Part shown: piece by piece, positions 1 through 11,283 of the stretch
Position numbering within the stretch: position 1 is the first letter of the stretch
Layout of the letters: each line of letters starts with the position of its first letter
Assembly: GCF_014529535.1 (NCBI RefSeq)
Contig: NW_023503727.1
Span: forward strand, 620,001-684,000
Source: Bradysia coprophila
Taxonomy: Eukaryota; Arthropoda; Insecta; Diptera; Sciaridae
Direction of reading: 5' to 3'
DNA: 64,000 bases
Position numbers and translations under genes: made by a program
Notes under the pieces: generated by a model
Told to the model about the DNA's origin: nothing
Databases searched by the model: none
The model's input: only the letters and a program-made list of their open reading frames with translations

Positions 1-115
1 TACCTGATATATGAAAATTAGTAAAAATTCAGTTAATCAGGTCAGATTTCAGGTAAATTCGGACCAGGTCAGTTTAGATACGAATATTTTCACGTCGACC
101 TGAAAATCAGGTTCA
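1..115. repeat. CAGGTC-rich decayed repeat, cut by window edge
   Basis: Several copies of CAGGTC/TCAGGT-like words lie within the first 115 bases, as in the better preserved element at 30066-31060 and in decayed patches near 16480-16750 and 53740-54050. Only one end is in the window, so its boundary and type cannot be set. Confidence 0.5.
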
Positions 116-164
116 GATCAAGGGATACCTTTAATAATTTAATAATTTTTCTCTGGCTTTATTC

Positions 165-1828
165 CTATTGACGTGAACAGTCATCCGTACAATCCAATTG
201 ATATTGGATCAAAACAATGAAATTCGAAATTAGAGTGGTAAATATCTGAAAAATTAAATCATTGCATATCGAGACTGGACCAGAATTTCTATATTTTACC
301 GTTGCAAGAAGTCCCTTAGAAATTTTAAACGTCTGCTTTACTTCGAACTCATCTGCTTCATACAGTTGTATGGACAGTAATTCTGCCTGAAATTGAAAAA
401 AAAAACCTTCAAACACCTCCTATCATAGTCTGGACTGTAATGTGCCATCTACGCTCTTTCGTAAGTTGATTACGACCTGTGGGATTTTGTCATATTGCCA
501 TATAAAAGATAACAGATGGCGTTGCTGCCACCTCACCAACAACTCCATCTGTTATAATTTTTCGTCATGTTTACGTATTAAAAAGTGAGAAGAGGATTGA
601 AACTGACAAAACACTGTGTGAATGATTCGATTATATAAATTTCTTACATTTATCCTTAAACAATGATGTTTACTGTTTATTCTTATGAGTCGATGTAAAA
701 TGCGAGATGTTTTTCCAGTCTGCAAACAATTTAATTTCTTTTTATTTATTTTTTTTTGGTTTTGTTAGGTTTGATCTGTACTTCCTTAAAAACAGCATGG
801 GCCAATGAAACAATGCTGGAAAAATCAAGTGTGAAATACACAACTAGACAGAGACGTTCGATTAATCTAACATTAGTTGGTACAGAACTTATCCCCTGTT
901 GATTGTACGCCAATATAAATATGTAAAAAATCTGAAACGGTTTTGAAACGGTTACATAGATGGAATAACAGAGGCGTTGAACATAAATTTAACCGAAGAC
1001 ATAATTTTTACTTCTTAAGAAATATCTTACCGGACTCAGTATTGGTAAGACTGAAAAATATAAAACACAAAAAATTTGAACAAAAAATCCACGATTGAAG
1101 GTCACTTTAAATTTGGTCACAATTTTTAACAAGATGCCAATTTCGGCTAAGTCTTTCATAGTACTATCCTTAGGACTGGAGTTCGTTTTCAAGTCATTTA
1201 TTAAACGAAATAGATTTTCATTCAAAATCTTCTGTATTCCGAAACACATCAAAAATATTCCGTAGACGTAAAATGTCTCGTAGCACATAACGTACAAAAA
1301 TACAAAAAACGATGAAATGAAGGAAAACTTGTAGTTGTTGCTGCCACGAAAAACAGTTTCACCGAAAATCGTCCATTCAACGCAGAGACAAATTGCTTGA
1401 AAAAGAAGAGTATATTTTCTGATGGTCACATAGTGAAGGAATTGTCGATTTGCGAGAAAATCCGTGCTAAATCTTTCGTACAAGAACCGCGCCATGTTCA
1501 TAACTTTTACAATGTCGTTCTTATAAATCAAAGTCGATCCACTGATAACGATAGTCTTAAGAAACAAAAACACATATTCGGCGAAACCCAGTTGAGCCAA
1601 GATTCGATTCAATATTACACTAACATATGGTAGATTGAAGAACGTCGCACAAATAAATGCCAATGAGCAACAGAAGAAAACAAAATGAGCGATGCATAAA
1701 ACGTATGAGCCTCGAGAAAAGAGCACTTTTGATCTTATAGAGTCGTAATAAAAAGGACATGTCCCATTTATGCGTCCTAGCACATACAACAATTTCACAA
1801 ACTTTCTTGGTATGTTGACCATTCTCAA
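165..1828 (-). CDS. Gustatory receptor (7tm_7 family), 4 coding exons
   Basis: Insect chemoreceptor of the gustatory receptor family, a multi-pass membrane ligand-gated channel subunit of sensory neurons. The ligand cannot be told. I assembled four exons, all joined in phase 0: 1828-1031, 931-782, 719-648 and 386-165. Introns are 99, 62 and 261 nt with GTAAGA, GTACAG and GTAAGA donors and CAG acceptors. The product is 413 aa, the usual length for the family. Exon 1 gives several hydrophobic segments (from about residue 33 to 265). Exon 2 begins IFYIFILAY, a likely sixth membrane segment. Exon 3 carries TGKTSRILHRL, and exon 4 carries LLSIQL and then NFIVLIQYQ, a variant of the family's C-terminal TYhhhhhQF signature. 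An AATAAA lies at 163-158, right after the stop. No frameshift or internal stop was seen. A second Met sits two codons after the first. The GTACAG donor is the weakest join. Confidence 0.88.
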
Positions 1829-1927
1829 TGCGTGTTATAATTCTAATCGAATGTAACTGTAATGTTAAAGCTTTAGGACTTAACTTTGTACATTTTTCGA
1901 AATATGTCGATTCATCGTAACATAAAA

Positions 1928-2822
1928 CCCCACAAAAACCTCAAAAGAGGAAGAGGTGACGCTAGTCCTCTAAATTAAACTTCCAAAACATTTGATATCA
2001 GTTTTGGTGATGCATTCTGAGCCTAACCGTAATCAATTTTTTTAACCAAGAAAACTTTTTTAACTAGAAAATATGTCGACCAAAATTTTACCGACGAGAT
2101 TTTACGACGAAAATTTTACAAAAAAAAATCCGTCACAAAGTGGCAGATGATTATTGTCTAATGAGGGCTTTTCTCAGCATCTGCCACTTGTGATGCAATT
2201 TTTTTCTTTATGTAAAATTTTCGTCGTAAAATCTCGTCGGTAAAATTTTGGTCGACATATTTTCTTGTTGAAATTTTCTTGGTTAAAAAAAGTGGTTGGA
2301 AGTTTAATTCAGAGGACTAGCGTCCAGGGGCTATTTAGTTGAATTTTCAGCGAATTTTGGCGAATTTGGAGAATTTGACGAATTTTGGCGAATTTTGACG
2401 AATTTTGACGAATTTTCTCGATTTTTTGTGAATTTATACATGATTTTAAGAAATTTCAAAGAATCGTAGAACTTAGTTACATATTTTTGGCCAAGACATT
2501 CTAGAAATCTATTTTTAACCGGGAAGCCATGATGGCTTTTTTTTGGAAAAACGATGAAAAATGTCCTAATTTTGTGAATTTTACATATATTTGTGAATTT
2601 GGTAGATTCTTGCATATTTTTGTTATGCTATATCACAAAACTAGCAAAATATTTCAAAAAACATAAATTTGGAAGAAAATTTTCAAAATTTGAATTTTTT
2701 AATTTGGGAGAATTTCGGCGAATTTCGACGAATTTTGGCGAATTTTGGCGAATTTCTGCAAATTAATTCAACTAAATAGCCCCTGCTAGCGTCACCTCTT
2801 CCTCTGTTGAGGTTTTTGTGGG
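1928..2822. mobile_element. Foldback DNA element, interrupted by a hAT-like insertion
   Basis: The ends CCCACAAAAACCTC (1928) and GAGGTTTTTGTGGG (to 2822) are inverted repeats. Once the nested element 2325-2785 and one copy of its target duplication are removed, the remaining roughly 426 bp form one long palindrome. The left arm runs to about 2145 and the right arm starts near 2178. It has no coding capacity. No target duplication is evident at its outer ends, so its superfamily is open. Confidence 0.75.
2325..2785. mobile_element. hAT-like MITE with 8-bp target duplication (ctagcgtc)
   Basis: A 461-bp element with perfect terminal inverted repeats of about 21 bp beginning CAGGGGCTATTTAGTTGAA. 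It is flanked by an exact 8-bp direct repeat, ctagcgtc, at 2317-2324 and 2786-2793. The 8-bp duplication and YARNG terminus are hAT hallmarks. The interior is AT-rich, with inverted runs of GAATTTTGGCGAATTT and no transposase. It sits inside the foldback element 1928-2822 and is therefore younger. Confidence 0.85.
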
Positions 2823-3757
2823 ATATGAGTTGTTTTGGAAGTTTTGGGTAATGCCTAGAGTTAAGCAAGCACTACAAGTGACACTTTATCCCAAGTCTGC
2901 ATACCGTACAGTTACAGTGGTTTTTTTTTAGTTCAGAACATTTTGAGACATTTTCGAGCCTTAACAGTCATCGATGTTCCCAGTCAAATAAGATGTTTTC
3001 ATTTATAATATTTTGCGCCAAGTTATCATACACTGGGAATCACTTAATGCACTGGGTGCGTCGATGGACATTAAAAACTCTGATAAATGATCAAAAATTG
3101 TGTTTTTCTTTTTCCTTTTTTAGGGAAGTCGAACTAGCGTCACGAACCTCCACTATCGATTCAGTTCATGATTATGTAATCACCGAAACTATGGAACAAT
3201 ATGCAAGGTGTAATTACAGAATTAGTTTCGTGGTTTTGAGCAGGTTACAAGGAACATCGTTTTTGGTGATTTCTGTTCTCAATTTCTGTGTGCTGGTGTT
3301 GCAGTTGCTGTATATACTTTCTATATTCTCGCCCAAAATTAGAAAGACAATTTTACAAACAAAAAAGGATTGCGTCACAATAATGCATCCCCGACGCGAA
3401 CGGACAAAACAATTCACGCGACAAATAAACGCATGAAAATGAAAAATCGCGGGGTTAGCAGCCAATTTGCAATGAAGGACATAAGATCGCGTCTTGTTTA
3501 ACTTTTCATCATTAAGTGGCGTTAATCAAGTTTTTCATAGCTGAATACAGTCCAGTATAAAACAAATATGACACAACAAACGGACGAACAAACAATAAAC
3601 GTTACAGTAGATGCTAAGACTAACGAAGTACAATATCTTAAGAATGCTTTTAAAAGAAGTAAACAGAAACAGACTGAAACAGTGTTCTACTAATGGCACA
3701 TAAAAAACTTTGTAAACATTTATTTAAGATTCCTTACCTCTTTCAGATGCAGTGACA
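2823..3757. other. No recognised gene
   Basis: This stretch has overlapping short frames on both strands (up to 147 codons at 2993-3436). None has a recognisable domain or supporting splice context, and both strands are open over the same bases. I see nothing else. Confidence 0.4.
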
Positions 3758-3919
3758 CAACGCACTTCAAGCAAAAATGCTATTAATGACAGCTGCCAAA
3801 TAGAGTACTATTTTGTATGAAATTTTATCACCACTCTTTTTACAGTGTAAAATTTTGTATGGAGCACTGTCAAGTTTCAGTACCCTATTTAGAGTATCAC
3901 TTTTGCTTGAAGTGCGTTG
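3758..3919. mobile_element. Small hAT-like MITE, 7-bp flanking repeat
   Basis: A 162-bp element with termini CAACGCACTTCAAGCAAAA and its reverse complement. It is flanked by the direct repeat agtgaca at 3751-3757 and 3920-3926. The terminus fits the hAT pattern YARNG, but the flanking repeat is 7 bp rather than 8. It is non-coding. Confidence 0.7.
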
Positions 3920-4129
3920 AGTGACATCACAAATGATGTCTTGCTGTGTATATGTTGTCAATATGACGTGTTTTCGTTATTACGTTATAGTATACTACAT
4001 CCTTACAGCTTGTAAGTTTGTAGTTTTTATTTGGCAAGTGTGAGCTTCGCGGAACGAGCCGGAACTTACTAAGTGCATTTTCACTGTCACAAACAGTGAC
4101 GTAAAGTGCACTTTACCGTGCATACGCAT

Positions 4130-5270
4130 GTTAAGTAATAGTAAGTTGCAGTGCATGCTGCGAAAATGATTCATTACACGAGGAAACAATTTTGAGATAA
4201 GAGCAAACTCACAGGTGTGTTGTTGATCAACAAGCTTCGGTAACTGTTAGTAGTTACAAATGTAGAGTTTACATATCCGAGGCGAAGGCGAGGTATGTAA
4301 CTACACTTGTCGAAACTATCGTTACCGGCATGAGCGCCGCCGAAAATAAGCCGGCGCCGGCCATTTTTGAGCAAGCCGCGCCGCAGCCGAGCCGGTGTCA
4401 AAAACACGGCTCAAGCCGGCTTGAAACGGCTGGAAAATGAAATAAAGATTTCGAAAGGTGAATGGGTGAAATAATTTTGAAAACCGAGATTCTTGTTGAT
4501 CCTAAGCAGCTCAAGTACATTTGATTTTTTTTTTTCAAAATTAAGAAAATTTTGAAAATTTTCTTGAATTTTCATGAATTTTCCAGAATGGTATATTACG
4601 TCCTCGCTTCTAAGTTTGTTGTTTTGGCAAGTATGACCTTTGCGGAACGAGCCGAAGGCGCACAATCAGTTAATTCACAAATTTGAGAAAACTTTATCGA
4701 TCTTTGCGAATTTTCTCGATTTTTTTCTTTTCAATTTTTACTTGATTTTCGTGAGCTTTCGATTTCTTCTCGAAAACCATTTTCTTAATGAGTTAAATGA
4801 GTGTACCGGAGCATGATTTTCCATTTAGTTCAAGTTTTGAGGCAATAAAACTTGACGTGTTAGTGAACCTTAGACTTAGAGACTTGCTTGTAACAAGACC
4901 AGTTCCACTTGCACTTTGAACAACCTAATCTACCTACATTTTCGCTTTCCGTACAATTTCATTTTCATGCTTACTAGTTCATTTTCCATGAATTTATCTA
5001 AACGTTTTTATTTTGAAAAAAAGTTAAAAGGAACCTCCAGCCGAGCCGTTTTAAGCCGGCTCATGCCGATTTTTTCGCCGCCGCCGAGAAATTTTTTTCG
5101 GCTAGCCGCCGCCGAGGTTTCTCCGTCGGCGCTCATGAATGGTTACCGTTACCGAAGCAAGTTGCTCAGCAACGCACGAGTGAGTTTGCGAGTATCTCAA
5201 AATTGTTTCCGAATTAAGGAATCATTTTCGCAGCATGCCCTGTACTCTATGTTATTGCCTGCCCATGCGA
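4130..5270. mobile_element. GC-rich foldback element with long inverted ends
   Basis: The segment 4130-4440 is an imperfect inverted repeat of 5036-5270. Both carry CATGCTGCG, a TTGAGATA/TATCTCAA segment, a GTTACCG segment and a run of GCCGGC/GCCGCC words that stands out against the AT-rich surroundings. Related sequence lies at 33120-33320 and 44533-44804. The phrase GCGGAACGAGCCG occurs twice in direct orientation (near 4050 and 4640). The outer limits are uncertain. Confidence 0.6.
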
Positions 5271-5280
5271 ATTAATATTG

Positions 5281-5808
5281 TCGGATTGTCGGAACAAACT
5301 TTGGGAGAGTGCTATGAATGTAGCTTTGTCGCATCATAAATTAAATTTTGAGCATCGAACACATCGAACAATAGTTCTGCTTTGGCAACTATAGCAAAGC
5401 TCTTCCTCTCCGCTATGAATTTTAAGTGTTATAAACCGCCCCAACCAGCCTTTTATTTATGATCTTTTTGATCATTACAATGCCATGTAAGCCTTCGGCT
5501 ACCTGAACCCTATCGAAGTATTTGAATATACGGAAGGTAATGTCTTCAGTGTTTATATACTTTGAACTCCATAACATTGTCTAAAGGTTTAAAACATGAA
5601 TTCCACCAAAGCACGACTTTGATACTACGAAATGTTTCGCATACGTTTTTGCTGGGACTTTGCTCATAGTACATACTTCTATGCTAGATGAGGGCGATAA
5701 GCATTTGACAGAAAGTTAACTGTCTGTAATGTCAACATAAGAATCCTCTACGGAAAAACACAAAATTGTCGAAATCAGTTTTAAAATAGCATAACATTCC
5801 CAGCTCCA
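5281..5808. other. Upstream region of the ZAD gene with one MITE end
   Basis: There is no gene. Around 5533-5564 lies GAAGGTAATG followed by CTTCAGTGTTTATATACTTTG, one terminus of the element family at 60884-61236. I did not find the partner end. The region should include the promoter of the gene starting at 5809, but no core motif was convincing. Confidence 0.45.
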
Positions 5809-7265
5809 ATGCAGGAACTTCCATGCTTTGTGTGCGGTTTCGTAACAAACATTTACTGCAAAGATGTTAAATCATTGCGATCGAAACACAGCGAAACGAA
5901 TATTCTCTCGTATTTGGAGAAATTCGTGGGCCATGATTTATCCGACGACATAAGCCGTTCAAACTATCAGACAGTCGTTTGTCAAAATTGTATGATAAAA
6001 ATTGATGAGTACGATGAACTCTACATGAATGCTGCGAGATTAGAAGATGATCTGAGAACGATTTTGCTGAAAACATTGGAGAAACAGGCAGACATTGATG
6101 AAGATGATGGCTGGACGTCAACGGACATACCCGACTTGGAAGAAACAGTAGCTACGCAGCGTAAACAATCTAAATCTCCATCGATGTCTTGCAACATATG
6201 CAGGAGGAATTTCGAAAGGTAACAGAAGATCAAATGGTCCATGGAACTGCAGTTTGACATTTAGATTTGTTAGCTTTACAGATCTGAGAAATCACAAACA
6301 CACCGCAAGGAAACTATCGAAAAAAGATAATTCAATCACGAAAAACCCACCAGTACCCGGTACATTCATTAACTACAACACGACAACAATGATACAACAA
6401 CAGCAACCGCAATTTGAACAGATATCTAAAGGAACTCCGACATTAAAGTGTTCGTTGTGCAACTCTACGTTCATAAACAAAGTTGCGATAAAAGTAAGTG
6501 TCCCGACACGGCCACTCACTAGTCCAAAACTGGGTCCCGATGAGTTTCCAATACACGAAACCATTCATTGATTCCCCGTCATTTTTGTAGGAACATTACA
6601 AGCGCATCCATTCTGACGAAACGAGATGCGATATCTGTGGCGGCTTGTACGCCGATAAGGAAAGACTCAAAGACCATCGTGATCGTCACAAAAACAAAAA
6701 TCCGCTGGAATGTGTGGAATGTCAAAAGGTATTCAAGGCTCGAAATCCTCTAACACGGCATATGGCCACGCACACCCTTGAAAGATTTTATGTTTGCGAA
6801 TTTTGTGGGAAGCAATTCACTCATCTGTCTTCCTTCAAAATGCACATGGTAAGTGTGGGAGAGTCCGACGACCATTGTTTGTCAGATATTGAACGATTCG
6901 CATTTAGATGGCCCACGATGATGTGAGAGAGAAGAAATGCGACGAATGTGGACATCTGTTTCGATCGACATCGCATCTGAATCGGCATAAACGTGTGCAC
7001 ACCAATGAAAAGGTTTGATTTTCCTCTGCTTTTTTTTGTAAATATTTTTTTGCCATCTTATCGCTCCAATTTTCAGCCTTACCAATGCCTAATCTGTCAC
7101 CGATCATTCGCCCAGCGTTACAATATGATGTCACACTTTAAGTCACATTCCAAGGAGAGTCAGTCACAGAAAGCGCATAGTTGTGCAGTGTGTGAAAAGG
7201 CGTTTGCGACTGTGCATCAATTGAAAGAGCACTGTGAAACGGCACATTATACAGTCGATAGTTAG
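5809..7265 (+). CDS. ZAD and C2H2 zinc-finger protein, 5 exons
   Basis: Probable nuclear sequence-specific DNA-binding protein. Exons: 5809-6218, 6274-6493, 6591-6848, 6908-7012 and 7077-7265. All junctions are GT-AG and phase-consistent, and the product is 393 aa. The N terminus has a ZAD-type zinc-binding module, CFVC at residue 6 and CQNC at residue 58, which in insects mediates homodimerisation. A short acidic linker follows, then eight C2H2 fingers from about residue 129 to the end. The first finger is degenerate (HKH instead of a spaced His pair); the others include CDICGGLYADKERLKDH and CEFCGKQFTHLSSFKMH. The acceptor at 6273 was preferred over the one at 6281 because it gives 12 residues between Cys and His and keeps the frame. 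AATAAA occurs at about 7494. Targets are unknown. Confidence 0.88.
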
Positions 7266-8379
7266 GGAAGTTAAAAGTGTTATTCAAAGATTGAAGTTGA
7301 TAAATATCATCGATTGAATTAAAACTTCTATGGAAATGTTAATGTGATTTTTAAATTGTTCAAGAGAACCAAGTGAAGTGAAGGCACACAACGCATCTTT
7401 CATCTTGCTTGTTTCAGAAGGACATTCAAGGGCTATTCTTCTAAACCTCTTGATTCCCTTCGCCCTGGTCCTTCATTCTCGATAATTTTTTTTTAATAAA
7501 TTTTACGTGGCCCAACCCATGGCCCGTATTCGTGTAAATGTCGATTCATAAAATTCATTGATTTTAAAAAATTAAAAAAATTACTAAAAACAAATCCTCA
7601 AAATTCTTAAAAATTCTAAAAAAAGTTCCTAAAATTCTCCATACAAATCCGAATAATAAACCCTTTGCTAAGCGTCTCACCAATACCCACTCTAGCAACC
7701 TAACTACATTTATTAAGGGGGTAAACATGCAACGTAGCCTTTGCATTTTACATGTAAAATTAGAAATTAGGCAACAGTGCATGATTCTACAAACAAAGGA
7801 ATAAGGTGGTATTTTGACAGCATCAAGACGAAGTTTGTTTGCTAGAGAGGGTATTGATCTCACACACTGTGTTGCGTAAAAATTGTTATTAGCTAAGATG
7901 ATTGTGGTTAGTCTGAAGTCTCTCTGCATCTCGAGTAGTGCATGGTAGCGCTGTTCATGGTAACGCCTTAAACGAGGGAGCAAAAAGGGGAATTGCATCA
8001 TTGCACTGTTAGTGATGTTAATGCACCACTGGGAAGTTATTAAACATTAAGTGCTAAGGCGCCAGCTCGTTATGTCAAGGTAAATATTTATGTAGTATCC
8101 ACTACAACCAAAGGCTCTATACCTTTATAGAGCCTTTGCTACAACGGATCTGTCAGTACGTAAATTTTTAGACCCGTACGAAGTACGAAGAGCTCATAGT
8201 TTCATGACTAAAGTTGACTTTCATTGCTTAATATAGCGTGAATTGAGTAGACTACATTGCGGCCAAGTATTTAACAAATCCCACAATCTATTGTCCTTAC
8301 CTGTACATGTACAACGAAACGATTCTCAATTCTCTAACGATAAACCATGCCATTACTAACGAGACGAGAATTGATTGCT
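7266..8379. other. 3' flank of ZAD gene and non-coding sequence
   Basis: It holds the likely 3' UTR with AATAAA near 7494. A short inverted repeat lies near 8110-8145, with AAGGCTCTATA and TATAGAGCCTT. No gene is recognised; the 145-codon minus-strand frame at 7564-8001 shows no domain. Confidence 0.4.
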
Positions 8380-8579
8380 TGCGCGGAAACCCGCCTGAAG
8401 TAGTTGCAAAAGAAGTTGCAAAATTCGTAAAAGGAAAATGTTTCTTGCGACAACTTTTGCAACTACTTCAAAAGACTGGGAGCAACCTGAAGTAGTTGCA
8501 AAAGAAGTTGCAAAATTTGAAAAAAAGGAAATAGTTTATGCAACAAGCTTTGCAACTACTTCAAAAGGCTTGCGCGGAA
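8380..8579. mobile_element. Tandem pair of hairpin repeats flanked by gcttgcgcggaa
   Basis: Two adjacent hairpins, each with CTGAAGTAGTTGCAAAAG on one arm and GCAACTACTTCAAAAG on the other, lie between two copies of gcttgcgcggaa (near 8380 and 8567). Similar GAAGTAGTGGCAAAAG words occur near 36490 and 37260-37380. It is non-coding and its class is unknown. Confidence 0.55.
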
Positions 8580-9040
8580 GAATGTCTTAATTCTCTGAAA
8601 TAGTTATTTGTTCAACGATGGAAGAAAAGTTGGAAATTGCATTTTGAGGGTGTTGTTTTCACCAGAAAAAAATGCCATTTCCGACTTTTTTTCCAAGATC
8701 AACGTTCAACGTTCAACGGCTTCCGAAGTTTCAGCCTAAAATATTTCAACTAGAGCAGTGAAGGACATTTTCCGTTGTGGAGTCCGAGTATGGTTTGTAC
8801 GCTGTATAACAAGAGTGAATACTATTTTGCGTTTGAAACGTCGTTAGTGACTCGTGCTGAAAAGTGGAATTTTTTCGTACACGTCATAAGCTTGTCCTAC
8901 TAGGCTCCTGACAAATTAATTGAAAATTGAGACCAGTTGTCAGTTGTCATACCTGTATTGACCCACCTCAATCTGATTTATGTTTTTTCGTTAGGCTCTG
9001 GTGCATTAATTGAACGATTGCGTGAGATCAGGGCCAGGAT

Positions 9041-9240
9041 CAGGGCCTATTTTTGGGAAATTGAATTTTCCAATTTGTCAGAATTTGACAAAATTTGCTA
9101 AAATTTTCCAAAATTTTCCAGAATTTGTTAAATTTTCGGATAGCAAATTCTAGCAAATCTTGGCAAATGTTGGAAAATTTTAGCAAATTTTGTCAAATTC
9201 TGACAAGTTGGAAAATTCAATTTCCCAAAAATAGGCCCTG
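9041..9240. mobile_element. hAT-like foldback MITE, CAGGGCCTATTTTTGG family
   Basis: A 200-bp near-perfect palindrome with termini CAGGGCCTATTTTTGGGAAA and its complement. The ends match the element at 11284-11464. No identical 8-bp repeat flanks it, so the target duplication has decayed or the insertion was rearranged. Confidence 0.75.
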
Positions 9241-10150
9241 TATGGGATACATACATTCATTCAGTGGATATTATGAACATCTGACTGATACATAACCAAA
9301 CTTCAGATGACCAATTTTGCGATTTTATAACGCACAGCGAAGCAAACTGAATAAGCCAAATTGATCACAAAACGACAGGTTGTATAACTTGAAAAACATT
9401 TTTAATTCTTGCTCACTTTCATCTTTAACATAGAGCGTTTTCACGTTTTTCGTTTTTTTTATCAAACTTTTTCCTAAAATATTTTTTTTTCTTTTAAAAA
9501 TACAATTAAGGTATTTGTACCATATGTTCGTAACAATATGTTGTATATATATCGCGCGTCGGCTCTATTGATTCCAATAATTTTTTTTTTAAATTTTAAT
9601 TTCAAATTTTTCTATAAAATATTTTCATTTTTGCTTCAATTTTTAAAATATCCACGCGCATTAAATAGATTATTGATTTTTGCACAAAAATACTCTGAAT
9701 TACCCTGTTCCAAATCCAAATAATAATAAAATAAAGGCCACAGTGTGGTCATTTATATTATACCAAAAAAAACAAACAAAAGGTTAAAACGAATAATTAA
9801 TTCAAAAAAAAAAAAATTCACCAGAAAAAATATTATTTTTAATGATAATTATAGCAGTAAATAATAATAAGAAAGAGAAGAAGAAAAAATAGGGAAAACA
9901 ATTACAGAATAAATAAAATTTAAATTTCTACGAATCAATTAATCATAAAGTTCATCTCATTCTAATAATAAATTTAACTAAAATTTCATTTCTCCATTTT
10001 CATTTTTATTTAAATTTTTGCTAAAAACGGTAAACATTTTGCTCTCTTGCAGAAAACAAAATGGACCGAGAACCTGCTGTCCCTCATACGGCCATGATTT
10101 GAAACCTATGTCTTACGGTTAATTATACGTAATATCGGTGTAGTAAAATG
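9241..10150. other. AT-rich non-coding stretch
   Basis: Very AT-rich with poly-A and poly-T runs. No gene, no delimited repeat and no domain-bearing frame was seen. Confidence 0.5.
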
Positions 10151-10230
10151 AAAGCAAAATAAAATGATCGAGTCTGGTTTTTGACGATTGAAATTGTCAA
10201 AAACCAGACTCGATCATTTTATTTTGCTTT
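10151..10230. repeat. Perfect 35-bp inverted repeat with 10-nt loop
   Basis: Arms 10151-10185 and 10196-10230 are perfect reverse complements around the loop GATTGAAATT. The RNA would form an uninterrupted 35-bp hairpin. It may be a minimal MITE relic or a hairpin RNA locus; the sequence alone does not decide. Confidence 0.85.
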
Positions 10231-10511
10231 AACTTTATGACCACCAAGTGATAAATTCTTTCTTAGGACTACGATGTGCCTAAAAAATTCAATTTTGGAT
10301 GGACGTTTTCACAAAGGGATTTTTTAACGACGGACTAAGAAGCAAAAACATTGTTCTACTCAGAGTCTTTAAAATGCGCCGATTTTTGTGCAAAATAATT
10401 TTTTACAAAAATCACCTTAAACGGACGTTCGCCAAATATTTTACATCTATTCGGCTCGTAGAGGTTCCTTTTTTAGTTTGAACCTTGAAATTGCAAGATA
10501 TTCACATACAC

Positions 10512-10980
10512 TAGAGGTGAGTGGGCATACCTAATTTTAATGCCCGCCCTGCCCAAAGCCCAATAATTTAAAAAAAAACATGCCCACGGCGCAGCCAATG
10601 CCCAAGAATTTTAAAAAGCATGCCCACTGCCCAGCCCATGCCCAAGGCCCACATCGGAAATTTTCGCAAAAAATTTGAAAATTGTCAATCTGAGGCGAAA
10701 CTGAGGTTGACAGCACATCGTTCGTGCAAAATTCTAGTAAATTGATGAGTTGGAAACACGATTTTATGTGCGAAAGCCGTTTTAAAATTTCTTGATGAAT
10801 ATTACATCGTACGGAAAATCTTGACTACACTTAAGACTTAAGTTTTGGGCTCACACATTTTTGAAAAGTGCCCATTCTACGCCCTATGCCCACGAAATTG
10901 AAAAATGCCCATGCCCATCTCCCGTGGGCATGCCCATGGGCGTGGGCAGCCCACTTTTATGGGCAGCCCACTCAGCTCTA
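10512..10980. mobile_element. hAT-like element with TAGAG ends and 8-bp duplication (acatacac)
   Basis: A 469-bp element with termini TAGAGGTGAGTGGGC and, inverted, TAGAGCTGAGTGGGC. It is flanked by exact acatacac repeats at 10504-10511 and 10981-10988. Subterminal regions are packed with TGCCCA/TGGGCA words in both orientations, which look like repeated protein-binding motifs. No transposase is present. Confidence 0.88.
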
Positions 10981-11283
10981 ACATACACAAAAGTGATAAA
11001 AAGTTGAAAAGTCTAGCCTGTAAATTTTATTGATTCGAAGCGCAGTCGAGATTTGACAGGAAAACATGACGTTTGACTGTTATTCCGAGTTTCATAATCG
11101 ATTTTACATGTTAAGGACGATTTACGACCCGTAAGTAGATTGCTTCCTTGTTTGGAACTTTTTATTTTGCCAAGTGTGGCGTTTGCAGATCGAGGCGAAG
11201 GCGAGGGATTTAACCATACAAGGCGAAATGCATCACTTCGTCGGTACTTAGTAAGTTAAATGAAACTATTGCAGAGATCAAAT

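Noticed and set aside
2993..3436. 147-codon plus-strand frame
   Set aside because: An overlapping minus-strand frame is equally open, and no domain, splice context or codon signal supports it.
8380..8579. CRISPR-like array (short repeats with spacers)
   Set aside because: There are only two hairpin units with no regular spacer, in eukaryotic sequence.
9041..9240. 8-bp target duplication at this MITE
   Set aside because: The flanking octamers gccaggat and tatgggat differ at several positions.
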